Origin: Dongia rigui
Lineage (GTDB): Bacteria; Pseudomonadota; Alphaproteobacteria; Dongiales; Dongiaceae
Length of the DNA: 64,000 nt
NCBI RefSeq assembly: GCF_034044635.1
Contig: NZ_JAXCLX010000003.1
Coordinates: 1 to 64,000, forward strand
Direction: 5' to 3'
In this document: positions 33,542 through 42,532 of the stretch, piece by piece
Layout: the number at the start of each line of letters is the position of its first letter
Position numbering within the stretch: position 1 is the stretch's first letter
The notes under the pieces: generated by a model
Told to the model about the DNA's origin: nothing
The model's database searches: none
Seen by the model: the letters and a program-made list of their open reading frames with translations, nothing else
Position numbers and translations under genes: made by a program

Positions 33542-35008
33542 TCAGGCATAGACGACTTCCGTCATCATGCCGGTCGCCATGTGCAGGAGGTTGTGGCAGT
33601 GGAACGGCCAGCGGCCAGCGTTGTCGGCATCGAAGGCGATGCTGACCTTGCCGCCGATGGGGACCAGCACCGTGTCGCGCATGGCGCCCGAAAAGCTGCG
33701 GCCGTTGATGCCGACCACCTGGAAATGATGGCCGTGGAGATGCATGGGATGCGCCATCATGCTGTCATTGACCATGTCGATAACGACGCGCTCGCCCAGC
33801 CCCACCTCGAACGGATGATGCTGTCCGAAGGTCTCGCCATTGATCGACCACACGTAAGGTGACATGCCGCCGGTGAGCGTTGCGCGCAAGGTGCGGGCAA
33901 CGGGCTTTGCGGCCAAGGGTGTGACGGCGGCCAGTCGGGTTTCGAAATCGACCGTGACGGCGTCGGCCGGTGTTGTGCCCTGCTCCGCCACTTTGGCCAC
34001 CGTGGCACCCGGCGTTGCCAAGATGACGCCGGTGCGCTCTCTGCCCCCTTCCCGCACGGCAAGGATCGGGAAGGCGCCGCCGGATTCGGGGAGATCGACG
34101 AGAATGTCGAGGCGCTGGCCCATCGCCATGGGGAAGCGCCGGGCGCTGACCGGTTGGACGGCATTGCCATCGACCGCGATGACGCTGCCGGTCAATGAAC
34201 CGAGATCGATATGAAAGGCCGTGGATGTTGCGCCATTGATCAGCCGCAACCGCACGCGGCCCTTGCGCTCGGTGCGGATGACGAGCGGATCGGCAAGCGT
34301 GCGGTCATTGGCGAGATAAGCATCGTAGTCGACGTCGTTGAGGTCCATCGCCATGGCGCCACCACTCATGGCGCCCATATCCATGCCGCTCATATCCATA
34401 TTGCCCATGTCCATATTGCTCATGTCCATGTTGCCCATATTGGACATGTCGTGACCGGCATGGGACATGGCGCTGGCGCCAAGCCCCGCCAGAAGTTCGG
34501 CGGGATCCTTGAAGGTAAAATCGTGCAGCAACACGACGACCTCCTGCATGTCGGCCTTGAGATCGTCGGCCGAATGCACGATGAGGGGTGCCGCCATCAG
34601 ACGCTGTTCCTGCAAGCCGTGATGGGAATGCATCCAGTGGGTGCCGGTGCGCGGGGCGAAATCATAGCTGGCTGTTTTCCCCACTGCGATCAGCGGCCGG
34701 TCCTGGTCGGCAACACCGTCCTGCAGATAAGGCGGGGTCATGCCGTGCCAATGAATGACGGCATCCTCGCCCGCCTCATTGGCGAGGTCGACCCGGAAGC
34801 GCTGGCCGGGGTCGAGGGTGAGCCCGGCGGTGCCGTCGGGTTGCTGGATGCCAAAGACGCTGGCGGCTTTGCCGTTGACCACCAGTGTGCGGCGGGTGAT
34901 CGCCAGTTTGAAAGGTTCCGCCGACAAGGCGAAACGCGGCAGTGTGCCGCATGCGGCCAATGCTGTACCGCCCGCCATCAAGGCGCGGCGTGAGAAAAGC
35001 GTGGACAT
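33542..35008 (-). CDS. Periplasmic multicopper oxidase (CopA/CueO-like)
   Basis: A 488-residue oxidase with a Tat signal (SRRALMAGGTALAACG). The copper ligands are intact: IHWHGM, WMHSHHG, HPMHLHGH and FHCHNLLHMATGM, giving type 1, 2 and 3 centres. A Met-rich stretch near residues 185-215 repeats NMDMSNMDMGNMDMSGMD, typical of CopA/CueO copper-tolerance enzymes, where it binds Cu(I) before oxidation. Its partner gene upstream encodes a small His/Cys-rich secreted protein, so a copper detoxification pair is likely. Confidence 0.93.
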   Translation of the reverse strand: MSTLFSRRALMAGGTALAACGTLPRFALSAEPFKLAITRRTLVVNGKAASVFGIQQPDGTAGLTLDPGQRFRVDLANEAGEDAVIHWHGMTPPYLQDGVADQDRPLIAVGKTASYDFAPRTGTHWMHSHHGLQEQRLMAAPLIVHSADDLKADMQEVVVLLHDFTFKDPAELLAGLGASAMSHAGHDMSNMGNMDMSNMDMGNMDMSGMDMGAMSGGAMAMDLNDVDYDAYLANDRTLADPLVIRTERKGRVRLRLINGATSTAFHIDLGSLTGSVIAVDGNAVQPVSARRFPMAMGQRLDILVDLPESGGAFPILAVREGGRERTGVILATPGATVAKVAEQGTTPADAVTVDFETRLAAVTPLAAKPVARTLRATLTGGMSPYVWSINGETFGQHHPFEVGLGERVVIDMVNDSMMAHPMHLHGHHFQVVGINGRSFSGAMRDTVLVPIGGKVSIAFDADNAGRWPFHCHNLLHMATGMMTEVVYA

Positions 35009-35076
35009 GGTTCAATTCCCTGAATCGAGCGTGTTGCAAGGCGCGGGACAAGGTGTCCGCGCCGCGTGAGATCGGA

Positions 35077-35427
35077 TCAGAGAAGGCGTCGAGGCGGCCT
35101 CCGAGTCGGGCTCTCCATGATGCCACGATGGAGCGAAACCAGGACTGGGCGCAGCCGGCTTCCCTGGTTGGAGGGTTGCCCAATCGCCTCGGCCGGCATC
35201 AGGCCTTGGGTGAGCATCGGGCAATGGCCGTTGAGACAGCAGGACAAATCGGCATGGCCGGCATGCTTGTGCTCGAAGGGCTTGGATTGGCGGTCATGAT
35301 GCGCGCAATCCACCATGGGCGCGGCGCTAACACCGCCTTCATGGACCATCGGCGCCGCCATGACCGGCATCGCCCCGGCCAGGAACAACCCGGCCAGGAG
35401 ACTAACGGTCAGCAATGTGACAAACAT
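35077..35427 (-). CDS. Small secreted His/Cys-rich protein, probably copper-linked
   Basis: About 116 residues with a signal peptide (FVTLLTVSLLAGLFLAG, cleavage near VMAAP). The mature part holds DCAHHDRQ, EHKHAGH and CCLNGHCPM, clusters suited to binding copper. It resembles small proteins encoded ahead of copper-resistance genes, but I cannot name the family. The frame extends 18 codons upstream to a GTG. I prefer the ATG at the signal peptide, though neither has a good ribosome-binding site. The oxidase gene follows after 68 bases. Confidence 0.65.
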   Translation of the reverse strand: MFVTLLTVSLLAGLFLAGAMPVMAAPMVHEGGVSAAPMVDCAHHDRQSKPFEHKHAGHADLSCCLNGHCPMLTQGLMPAEAIGQPSNQGSRLRPVLVSLHRGIMESPTRRPPRRLL

Positions 35428-35495
35428 CCTGCGCAATGGGTCACTCGATCTTCCGGCCGATCTGCTAGCGGCTGAATGCACAATATAGAAACGAA

Positions 35496-35526
35496 AACGG
35501 CCGCGGCAAGCTCTGCCGCGGCCGTT
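35496..35526 (-). terminator. Terminator after the RND efflux operon
   Basis: A perfect 13-bp stem (AACGGCCGCGGCA with its complement) and 5-nt loop lies 19 bases beyond the RND pump stop. On the minus strand it is followed by TTCGTTTC. It separates the efflux operon from the copper genes that follow on the same strand. Confidence 0.75.
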
Positions 35527-35545
35527 AACTTAGGTTGATCCGGCG

Positions 35546-38500
35546 TCAGCCCTCGATCGTTGCCGGAAAGCTGGGACCGTCATGCGGCGTGCGGTGCACA
35601 TCCGCCTCACCCGGCTTCTGCTTGGCATGATTGGAAGCGAGGAAGGTGTAGAAGACCGGCAGCACGAAGAGCGTGAACAACGTACCCACACTCATGCCGG
35701 CGATGATCACGATGGCGATCGACATGCGGCTGGCGGCACCCGCACCGCTGGCAAACATCAGCGGGATGAGGCCGGCCACCATGGCGGCCGTCGTCATGAG
35801 GACGGGGCGCAGTCGCAGCCCAGCCGCCATTTCGACGGCTTCCAGTTTGGAAAGACCGAACTTCTCCTGCTGCTCCTTCGCCACTTCGCAGATGAGGATG
35901 CCGTGCTTGGTGATGAGACCCACCAGCGTCACGAGACCGACCTGGCTGTAGATGTTCATGGTCGAGAAGCCGAGGGCCATCGGGATCAACGCACCGCAGA
36001 TGGAGAGCGGCACGGAGATCATGATCACCAGCGGATCGCGCAGGCTTTCGAACTGCGCCGCCAGCACCAGATAGATGATGATGATGGCGAAGGCGATGGT
36101 GATGAAGAAGGCATTTCCCTCCTGGATATACTGGCGCGACTGGCCGGCATAATCGATGGTAAAGCCTTCGGGCAGAACGTCGGCAGCCACTTGCTGCATG
36201 GTGGCGAGCGAGGCACCCAGCGTCCCCATCGCCGCCATCTGGATCGTGGCCGAGTTCTGCTGGTTGAACTGATTGAGTGAGATCGGCTGCACTTCCTGGC
36301 GCAGGCTAATGAGGCTGCCCAGCGGAATGGGTTCGCCGCCCGACGCCTTCACATAGAAATCGCCGAGCTTCTCGGGATCCAGGCGATCGACACGGGCGAC
36401 CTGCGGAATGACCTGATAGCTCTTGTTATAGAGGTTGATCAGGTTCACGTAATTGCCGCCGGTCATGGTAGCGAGCGTCCGGGCGATCTCGCCCATGGTG
36501 ACGCCATAGGCTGCCGCCTTGTCACGGTCGATCTCGATGATCGTCTGCGGCTTTTCGAATTTGAGATCGATATCGGAGAAGAAGATCACCATGCCACGCT
36601 TCGTGAGTTCGGCCATGAAACGGGCAACGACGTCGTTCAAGGTGCGGTAGTCCGCCGTCGTATTGATGACGAACTGGATGGGAATCGGATCGACGCCGGG
36701 GATCGGCGGCACCGGCACAACGGCGGTGTTGAGCCCGGAAATCTGCGACAGCGAGGCGGTCAAATCTCCGATGATCGGCCCCTGGGTGCGCTCACGCTCC
36801 GACCAGGTTTTCATGACGGCAACACCGAAACCGTTATTGGTGCCGTCGGTGCCGTTGATGGTGAAGAAGCCGTTGAGCTCCGGAATGCTCTGGACGCCCT
36901 GCTTCATGGCATCGCCATAGCGATCCATGTAGTCGATATTGGCGTCGGTCGGGCCGTTGTAGATGATGAAGGCGGCACCCTGGTCTTCGCTGGGCGCCAA
37001 TTCCTTGCTCATCATGGTGATGAAGCCGAGGCCACCCATGGCAATCAACGCGATGATGCCGAAGACAACGGTCGCGGCCCGGTCACGCAAACTGGCGCTG
37101 AGCAGTTTGAGATAGAAGTTGCGCAGGCCATCGAAGGTTTTGTCGATGCGGTGCGCCAGGCCTTTCTTGTCCGTATCGTGCTTCAGGAACTTCGAGCACA
37201 TCATCGGCGACAATGTCAGCGCCACGACACCGGAGACGACGACGGCGCCGGCGAGCGTCAGCGCAAATTCCTTGAAGAGCGCGCCAGTAAGGCCCGTCAT
37301 GAAGGCGATTGGCGCATAGACCGCGACCAGCGTCACGGTCATCGAGATGACCGGGAGGGCAATTTCACGGGTACCGACCAGCGCCGCCTGGAAGGGACTT
37401 AACCCTTCATCGATATGTCGGTGGACGTTTTCGACGACGACGATGGCATCATCGACCACAAGGCCGATCGCCAGCACCATGGCGAGCAATGTCAGCAGAT
37501 TGATCGAAAAGCCGAGGATCAGCAGGAACAGGCAGACGCCGATCAGCGACAAGGGCATGGTGACGAGCGGGATGATGACCGAGCGCATCGAGCCCATGAA
37601 CATGAAGATCACGACCATGACGATGAGCGCCGCTTCGCCGATCGTCTTCATCACTTCCTCGATCGAGGCGCGGATGAAGATCGTCGAATCATAGGCGATC
37701 TGCAGGTTCATGGAGGACGGCAAATTGGCCTCCAGCGTCGGCAGCATGGCGCGTACATCGGTGACGACGGTGAGCGGGTTGGCATCCGGCGTCGTCTTGA
37801 TGCCGATGAACACCGCCTTTTCACCGTTCACATAGACCGAGCTATCGGAGCTTTCCGGCCCCAGTTCGACCGTCGCGACATCGGACATGCGCACCAGCTG
37901 GGTTCCGCGATTGCGGATCACCATGTCGCGGAATTCCTGCTCGCTCCTGAGATCAGTGCGGGCCGTCGTGCCGACGACGTCAAAATAGCCCTTCGCATTG
38001 CCGGCGGCCGCCAGATAGTTGTTGGATTCGATCGCCGCCTGTACTTCGGTCGCCGAGACGCTGTACTGCGCCATCTTGGTCGGGTTGAGCCAGATGCGCA
38101 TGGCGAATTTCTGGCCGCCGAACAGTTCCGGATCCGCCACACCCGGCACGGTCGAGAGCTTGGGCTGGATGACGCGCGTCACGTAATCGGTGATCTGGCC
38201 CGGATTCATGACCTTGCTGGAAAAGGCCAGATACATGGTGGCGAACTGGTCGCCGGTCGACTTCACGATGACCGGATCATTGATGCCGCGCGGCAGCAGT
38301 GAGCGCGTCTGGTTGACCTTGGCAGTCACCGCCGTCATGGCGGCGTCAGGGTCTTCGTTGAGGCGCACGTTGACCGTCACCACGCTGGTGCCGGCATAGG
38401 ATTTCGAGGTGAGATAGTCGATGCCGTCCGCCGTTGCCACCGCCTTCTGGATCGGATCGGTGATGAAGCCCTGCATCAGATCGGCGTCGGCACCCGGGAA

Positions 38501-38644
38501 GGTCGTCGTCACCGTGATGGTGGTGTTGAACATTTCCGGGTACTGGCGGATCTGCAGGGACAGGATCGACTGCAGGCCGAGGAGCAGGATCAGGAGACTG
38601 ATGACGGTCGCCAGGACCGGCCGCTTGATGAAAATATCGAACAT
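35546..38644 (-). CDS. RND efflux pump, HAE1 family inner-membrane transporter
   Basis: A 1032-residue proton-driven pump with the twelve-helix RND plan. Helix 1 (FIKRPVLATVISLLILLLG) and the first large periplasmic loop lead to the proton-relay helix AIGLVVDDAIVVVENV with both Asp residues. The second periplasmic loop follows, then helices 7-12 ending near VLPVFYTFLA. Sequence features place it with AcrB/MexB-like multidrug pumps and not with the metal CusA group. Its adaptor gene lies 13 bases upstream and a TetR regulator gene before that. No outer-membrane channel gene is adjacent. Confidence 0.95.
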   Translation of the reverse strand: MFDIFIKRPVLATVISLLILLLGLQSILSLQIRQYPEMFNTTITVTTTFPGADADLMQGFITDPIQKAVATADGIDYLTSKSYAGTSVVTVNVRLNEDPDAAMTAVTAKVNQTRSLLPRGINDPVIVKSTGDQFATMYLAFSSKVMNPGQITDYVTRVIQPKLSTVPGVADPELFGGQKFAMRIWLNPTKMAQYSVSATEVQAAIESNNYLAAAGNAKGYFDVVGTTARTDLRSEQEFRDMVIRNRGTQLVRMSDVATVELGPESSDSSVYVNGEKAVFIGIKTTPDANPLTVVTDVRAMLPTLEANLPSSMNLQIAYDSTIFIRASIEEVMKTIGEAALIVMVVIFMFMGSMRSVIIPLVTMPLSLIGVCLFLLILGFSINLLTLLAMVLAIGLVVDDAIVVVENVHRHIDEGLSPFQAALVGTREIALPVISMTVTLVAVYAPIAFMTGLTGALFKEFALTLAGAVVVSGVVALTLSPMMCSKFLKHDTDKKGLAHRIDKTFDGLRNFYLKLLSASLRDRAATVVFGIIALIAMGGLGFITMMSKELAPSEDQGAAFIIYNGPTDANIDYMDRYGDAMKQGVQSIPELNGFFTINGTDGTNNGFGVAVMKTWSERERTQGPIIGDLTASLSQISGLNTAVVPVPPIPGVDPIPIQFVINTTADYRTLNDVVARFMAELTKRGMVIFFSDIDLKFEKPQTIIEIDRDKAAAYGVTMGEIARTLATMTGGNYVNLINLYNKSYQVIPQVARVDRLDPEKLGDFYVKASGGEPIPLGSLISLRQEVQPISLNQFNQQNSATIQMAAMGTLGASLATMQQVAADVLPEGFTIDYAGQSRQYIQEGNAFFITIAFAIIIIYLVLAAQFESLRDPLVIMISVPLSICGALIPMALGFSTMNIYSQVGLVTLVGLITKHGILICEVAKEQQEKFGLSKLEAVEMAAGLRLRPVLMTTAAMVAGLIPLMFASGAGAASRMSIAIVIIAGMSVGTLFTLFVLPVFYTFLASNHAKQKPGEADVHRTPHDGPSFPATIEG

Positions 38645-38657
38645 GACGGTCTAAGCC

Positions 38658-39821
38658 TTACTCCACCGGGACCTGGTCGGGCAGCGCCAGGGTTTTCTCC
38701 TTGGCAATCGCCACGCGTGTGCCGCTGTCGAGCTTGATCTGGCCCGAGGTCACGACCATTTCGCCGACCTTCAGATCCTCTTCGACGATGATCTGGCCAT
38801 TGCGGCGTTCGCCGGTCTTGACGATGCGCCGTTCGACGGTGGTGATCGCCTCGCCCTGCTCCGACTTGCCTTCCTTGGCGACATAGATGAAGTCGCCATA
38901 AAGGCTGTAGCTGATGGCCGTCTGCGGCACGACGACGACATTCATGCGTGCCGGCAGCTGCACGGCGAGTTTGGCGAACATGCCAGGACGCAGCAGCCCG
39001 TCGGCATTGTCGAAGGTCCCCTGAACCTCGACCATGCCGGTCTGCTGGTTGACCAGCGGCTCGATGGCGGTGACCTTGCCCTCGAACGTGGTGATCGGAT
39101 AGGCGTCGGTCGTCATCCGCACGGCCTGGCCGACCTTGAGGTCGGAGAGTTCCTTCTGCGAGACGCTGAAATTCACCAGCATCTTGCTGAGATCCTGGAC
39201 GTTCACGATCGCATTGCCGGGATCGAGATACTGCCCGACATTGACCTTGCGGATACCGAGCACGCCGTTGAACGGCGCGGTGATCACCTTCTTCTCGATC
39301 TGCGCCGAGAGGGCCGCCACTTCGGCCGAGGCCACTTCATATTGCGACTGGCGCTGTTCCAGCGTCGCCTTCGAAATGTTGTCGGTCGAGCGCAGTGACT
39401 GGCCGCGCTCGAGATCGGCCTTGGCGAGCTTCAGCGAGGCCTGGGCGCTGGCGAGGTTGGCACGTTCGACATCGGCATCGAGCTGCACCAGCACCTGGCC
39501 CTGGGCCACCGTCTCGCCGGATTCGAACTTGATCTGCTGCACGAGGCCGCTGACCGAGGTGGTGACATCAACACCGCGATTGGCCTCGAGCACGCCGATG
39601 GCCGAGACCTCGACGCCCCATTCGGCGCTTTCGGCCGGCTGTGCCGTCACATTGACGACCGGGACCGGCATGTTGGCCATGGCGGCTTCCATGGCGGCGA
39701 AGCCCGAGAAGATCTTGAAGAAGACGCCGCCGAAAATGACTGCGCTGCCGATCAGCATGAACAGCATCTTCCAGCTGAAGATGCTGCGCAACACCATCTT
39801 GGTTCGGGTCGGGGCGGTCAT
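38658..39821 (-). CDS. RND efflux periplasmic adaptor (membrane fusion protein)
   Basis: A 387-residue adaptor anchored by one N-terminal helix (MLFMLIGSAVIFGGVFF). The lipoyl-like halves are near GVDVTTSVSGLVQQIKFESG and VITAPFNGVLGIRKVNVGQY, separated by a coiled-coil hairpin (residues about 110-170). A beta-barrel and membrane-proximal part follows. It links the RND pump to an outer-membrane channel. The ATG start lies 46 bases after the TetR gene stop. Confidence 0.93.
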   Translation of the reverse strand: MTAPTRTKMVLRSIFSWKMLFMLIGSAVIFGGVFFKIFSGFAAMEAAMANMPVPVVNVTAQPAESAEWGVEVSAIGVLEANRGVDVTTSVSGLVQQIKFESGETVAQGQVLVQLDADVERANLASAQASLKLAKADLERGQSLRSTDNISKATLEQRQSQYEVASAEVAALSAQIEKKVITAPFNGVLGIRKVNVGQYLDPGNAIVNVQDLSKMLVNFSVSQKELSDLKVGQAVRMTTDAYPITTFEGKVTAIEPLVNQQTGMVEVQGTFDNADGLLRPGMFAKLAVQLPARMNVVVVPQTAISYSLYGDFIYVAKEGKSEQGEAITTVERRIVKTGERRNGQIIVEEDLKVGEMVVTSGQIKLDSGTRVAIAKEKTLALPDQVPVE

Positions 39822-39867
39822 GTCGGTCTCCTGAACGTCTTGTCGTCTGTTTCTTGTCGTCGAATGC

Positions 39868-40443
39868 TTATCGTGCGGATTTGGCAAGTACCGCAGGCGC
39901 GGCAGCAACGCGGCCTTCGCCCAGCAGCTCCATGGCCTTCTCGCGAATGGAAAGACGCTGGGTCTCGTCCATCACCGGCGAGTTCACCAGGCGATGGAGC
40001 CACAACCCGTCCATCGCCAGCGCAACAAGGAGCGCCATGCTGGGATCTTCGGAATCGGCGGTGAGGCGGCGAAAAGCCGTGTCGATTGTGTCTTCCAGCG
40101 GCTCCATCAGACCAGGGTTGGTGGCGACGGCGGCCAGCAACGCACAGCCCGCGGGATCCGTGCTGGGTCCAGCTGGATCGAATGAGGTCTCGACCAGGGC
40201 CCGCGCCCAGCGATTGGGGCCGGGGCTGAGCCTGTCGTAATGCGCCTGTTGGAGGGTTTCGCACTGGCCCGCAAGCCGCGCGACCATGCCTTGGATCAGC
40301 GCTTCCTTGCTTTTGAAGTGGTAGAGCACGCCGCCCTTGCTGATGCCAGCAAGGCGCGCGGCTTCGTCCAATGTCAGCGCGGCAACGCCTTGGGTACGCA
40401 CGACGCTCAGAGCGGCGTCAATGATCTGTTCGCGGGTACTCAT
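39868..40443 (-). CDS. TetR-family repressor of the efflux operon
   Basis: A 191-residue regulator. The N-terminal helix-turn-helix is REQIIDAALSVVRTQGVAAL to ISKGGVLYHFKSKEALIQGM. The C-terminal part is a TetR_C-type ligand domain. It is the first gene of the regulator-adaptor-pump operon. A perfect palindrome 62 bases upstream is the likely operator, so it probably represses itself and the pump until a toxic ligand binds. Confidence 0.92.
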   Translation of the reverse strand: MSTREQIIDAALSVVRTQGVAALTLDEAARLAGISKGGVLYHFKSKEALIQGMVARLAGQCETLQQAHYDRLSPGPNRWARALVETSFDPAGPSTDPAGCALLAAVATNPGLMEPLEDTIDTAFRRLTADSEDPSMALLVALAMDGLWLHRLVNSPVMDETQRLSIREKAMELLGEGRVAAAPAVLAKSAR

Positions 40444-40504
40444 TTTTCAGGTAGCTGGCTTTGGGCTGCACTGGCCGGTTCAGTATATCCAGCGCCGGAA
40501 ACTA

Positions 40505-40520
40505 TACCGTCCAGACGGTA
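40505..40520. promoter_or_regulatory. TetR-type operator
   Basis: TACCGTC-CA-GACGGTA is a perfect 7-2-7 palindrome within ACTATACCGT context, upstream of the TetR gene and in the gap before the Gly-rich protein gene. Size and symmetry suit a TetR dimer. Confidence 0.7.
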
Positions 40521-40589
40521 CAGTAAAGTCAGATTGCATTAACCATATTTGGTCTTCTGCGCAGACTGAAAGCTGGCGCCGCGCGCTGT

Positions 40590-42107
40590 TTACTGAGTTC
40601 CGCCGCCGTCAGCACCGCCATCGCCACCGCCGCCAGATCCGCCGTCACCGCCACTACCAGTTCCGCCATCGCCGCCGTTGCCAGTTCCGCCGTCACCGCC
40701 GCTGTCAGTCCCGCCATCGCCGCCGCTGCCAGTCCCGCCATCGCCGCCGCTGCCGGAACCAGCGTCAGTGCCTGCGCCGGGATCACCGCCGCCAGCTGCT
40801 CCCGCTTGATCTACGCCGCTATCGTCGCGATCGCGTCCACGCCCAGCCGGCCCATCTTCATTGCCGGATGCAGGTTCGCTCGTCCCCGACGACGTCGGCA
40901 TGTCGCCGATATCATCGGTTGGTACCTCAGCAGTGATATCCTCCGGAACAAGTATCAGCGGCTGGCCCGCAGGAGGCGCTGACCGAACAACGCCGGCAAG
41001 CGGTTGCGGCTGGCCCCGATCGGATATGGCCGGATCCAATGCCAAGGGTCTTGGCGTCGGCGCGGCAGTGACAAACGGGGCTGCCCACGGTTTCGGTTCT
41101 GCCTTCTTGAAAACCAGCTGGGGCGGCGACGCTGCCGGTTTTGCAAACGTCTTCTGCACGCCCTTTTTAGGCGGCTTCGTGCTGGCATCGACAGCAACGC
41201 TCTCCACAGAGAAGGACGGTAGAGGCAGCGGTCGCAGCAAATCATCGGGGGTCGATTTCAACAAAGATAGTATGTCGTCCGCAGGCGTCACGGCGACGGC
41301 GAATGGAGCTGGCGCAGCCGTATCGGGCGCCGGGCCGGCAAGGAGTGTTGCGAGCTCGCCCGGAGCGGTTAGAGGCTGGAGCGGTGTCTGGGGGGCGGCG
41401 CCAGGCTCGTCCGACGGCGCTATCGACGTCGGCGCCATTGCCGGCAGCACCCTTGGTTTTGGCATGGGTGGCAGTTCCGGCACGGCCACCGCTGGGCCGA
41501 TCGCGCCGTCCTGGAAAGCCGCTAGGTTCGCTGCCGCAACGGTTCCGGCGCCGCCGGAGGTTGAATTGGAAAGAGTAATCACCAAGGCACAGGCGACACA
41601 GACGACCATACTGCTCGCGGCCAGCAACGCGCCTGTCGACAATCGCGCTGGTGCTGCGGGTTGCAAAGGCGCATCTCGCACAGCGGCCATTGGCGAAGAC
41701 ACCGCATAAGAAAAGGGCGACGGCTTTCCTCCCCCAATCTTGGGAACACCGGTCGTGGATGGCTTTGGCGCGCGCGGCGGCATCGGCGGATCGGCTCTGA
41801 TGTCGGGTGCAGCGCCAACATTGGGGGGCGTTGCAGCATGGCCCGAGGAACCGCGATCGAATGCAAGCAGGAAATCCTGATAAGATAGTTCACTTCCAGG
41901 CTTCAGCCCGGCAGCCAGCAGGGCCTCGTCGCTGATCCCGTTCTTGACGCGCAGATAGCGCTCATAGCTCGACGCCGCTTTTTCATCCCGGGGCCGCTTG
42001 GCAGCCGTCAAAATCGCGCGGACTTTCTCTTCGACTTCGATGCCGTGCCCGGCAAACGGTCCGGCGCTGGGCACCGTGCCAACGCGCCTGTTTTCACGAT
42101 GCGCCAT
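40590..42107 (-). CDS. Gly-rich repeat protein with one membrane helix, function unknown
   Basis: A 505-residue protein I do not recognise. Residues 20-85 look folded and helical (VEEKVRAILTAAKRPRDEKA, then SYERYLRVKNGI). Residues 158-180 form a single hydrophobic helix, followed by about 250 residues of Pro/Ala-rich low-complexity sequence. The final 75 residues are an acidic Gly-rich tail with seven or so copies of SGGDGGT-like octapeptides. The cytoplasm-in, tail-out orientation is likely, since no signal peptide precedes the helix. It follows the sensor kinase gene on the same strand after about 425 bases. The DNA encoding the tail is a 24-bp-type repeat prone to length change. Confidence 0.75.
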   Translation of the reverse strand: MAHRENRRVGTVPSAGPFAGHGIEVEEKVRAILTAAKRPRDEKAASSYERYLRVKNGISDEALLAAGLKPGSELSYQDFLLAFDRGSSGHAATPPNVGAAPDIRADPPMPPRAPKPSTTGVPKIGGGKPSPFSYAVSSPMAAVRDAPLQPAAPARLSTGALLAASSMVVCVACALVITLSNSTSGGAGTVAAANLAAFQDGAIGPAVAVPELPPMPKPRVLPAMAPTSIAPSDEPGAAPQTPLQPLTAPGELATLLAGPAPDTAAPAPFAVAVTPADDILSLLKSTPDDLLRPLPLPSFSVESVAVDASTKPPKKGVQKTFAKPAASPPQLVFKKAEPKPWAAPFVTAAPTPRPLALDPAISDRGQPQPLAGVVRSAPPAGQPLILVPEDITAEVPTDDIGDMPTSSGTSEPASGNEDGPAGRGRDRDDSGVDQAGAAGGGDPGAGTDAGSGSGGDGGTGSGGDGGTDSGGDGGTGNGGDGGTGSGGDGGSGGGGDGGADGGGTQ

Positions 42108-42285
42108 GACTTCACCCGACTTCCAGATTCTGATTTCTATGCGTCCGCGACGCCTAGATCGTCGCCCCGTGTGCGGAGGCGGGGCTTTTGCGCGAGATTA
42201 CGAAGGCGGGATCGCCGGCAAGGGCGCAAAACGCGCGCGCCGCGCGCCATGCTCTTCGCAGCAACGTCCGTGAGCAATAGCCGCG

Positions 42286-42483
42286 TCAAGCTGCGATGAT
42301 GACAGTGGCACCAACAGGCGACAAGGAACGTCCGCCCGACTCTGGAGAGAAAGGCCCGTATTTGCTGCATTCCTGCGGGCAGACCACAGCTTCAAGTTCG
42401 CCGCCTGCCGCGATGGCAAAGCGGAGATATCTGCCAGGTGCTGGATGGATGCCTCGAACCAGATCCAGCTCATCCAGGGACAA
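42286..42483 (-). CDS. Possible small hypothetical protein in the gap before the sensor kinase
   Basis: A 65-residue frame (SLDELDLVRGIHPAPGRYLR at its start, two cysteines in VCPQECSKYG) has a protein-like composition, but it opens with TTG, lacks a ribosome-binding site and has an in-frame stop just upstream. The rest of this 425-base gap shows no other gene, clear promoter or terminator. I rate it a weak candidate. Confidence 0.25.
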   Translation of the reverse strand: MSLDELDLVRGIHPAPGRYLRFAIAAGGELEAVVCPQECSKYGPFSPESGGRSLSPVGATVIIAA

Positions 42484-42532
42484 GGCCGCGGCGCTTTACG
42501 GCGTCATGCACTGACCTGAGAGGGCCGTCGAC

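Noticed and set aside
35546-38644. RND pump as a CusA-type copper exporter because of its place next to copper genes
   Set aside because: A strong terminator separates it from the copper genes, it is encoded with a TetR regulator, and its sequence fits the multidrug HAE1 group.
40593-40770. Possible CRISPR or satellite array
   Set aside because: The repeats are in-frame codons for the Gly-rich tail, contiguous and without spacers.
42198-42473. A 91-codon minus-strand frame in the gap before the sensor kinase
   Set aside because: No ribosome-binding site, no domain, and it overlaps another weak frame. Composition is not convincing.
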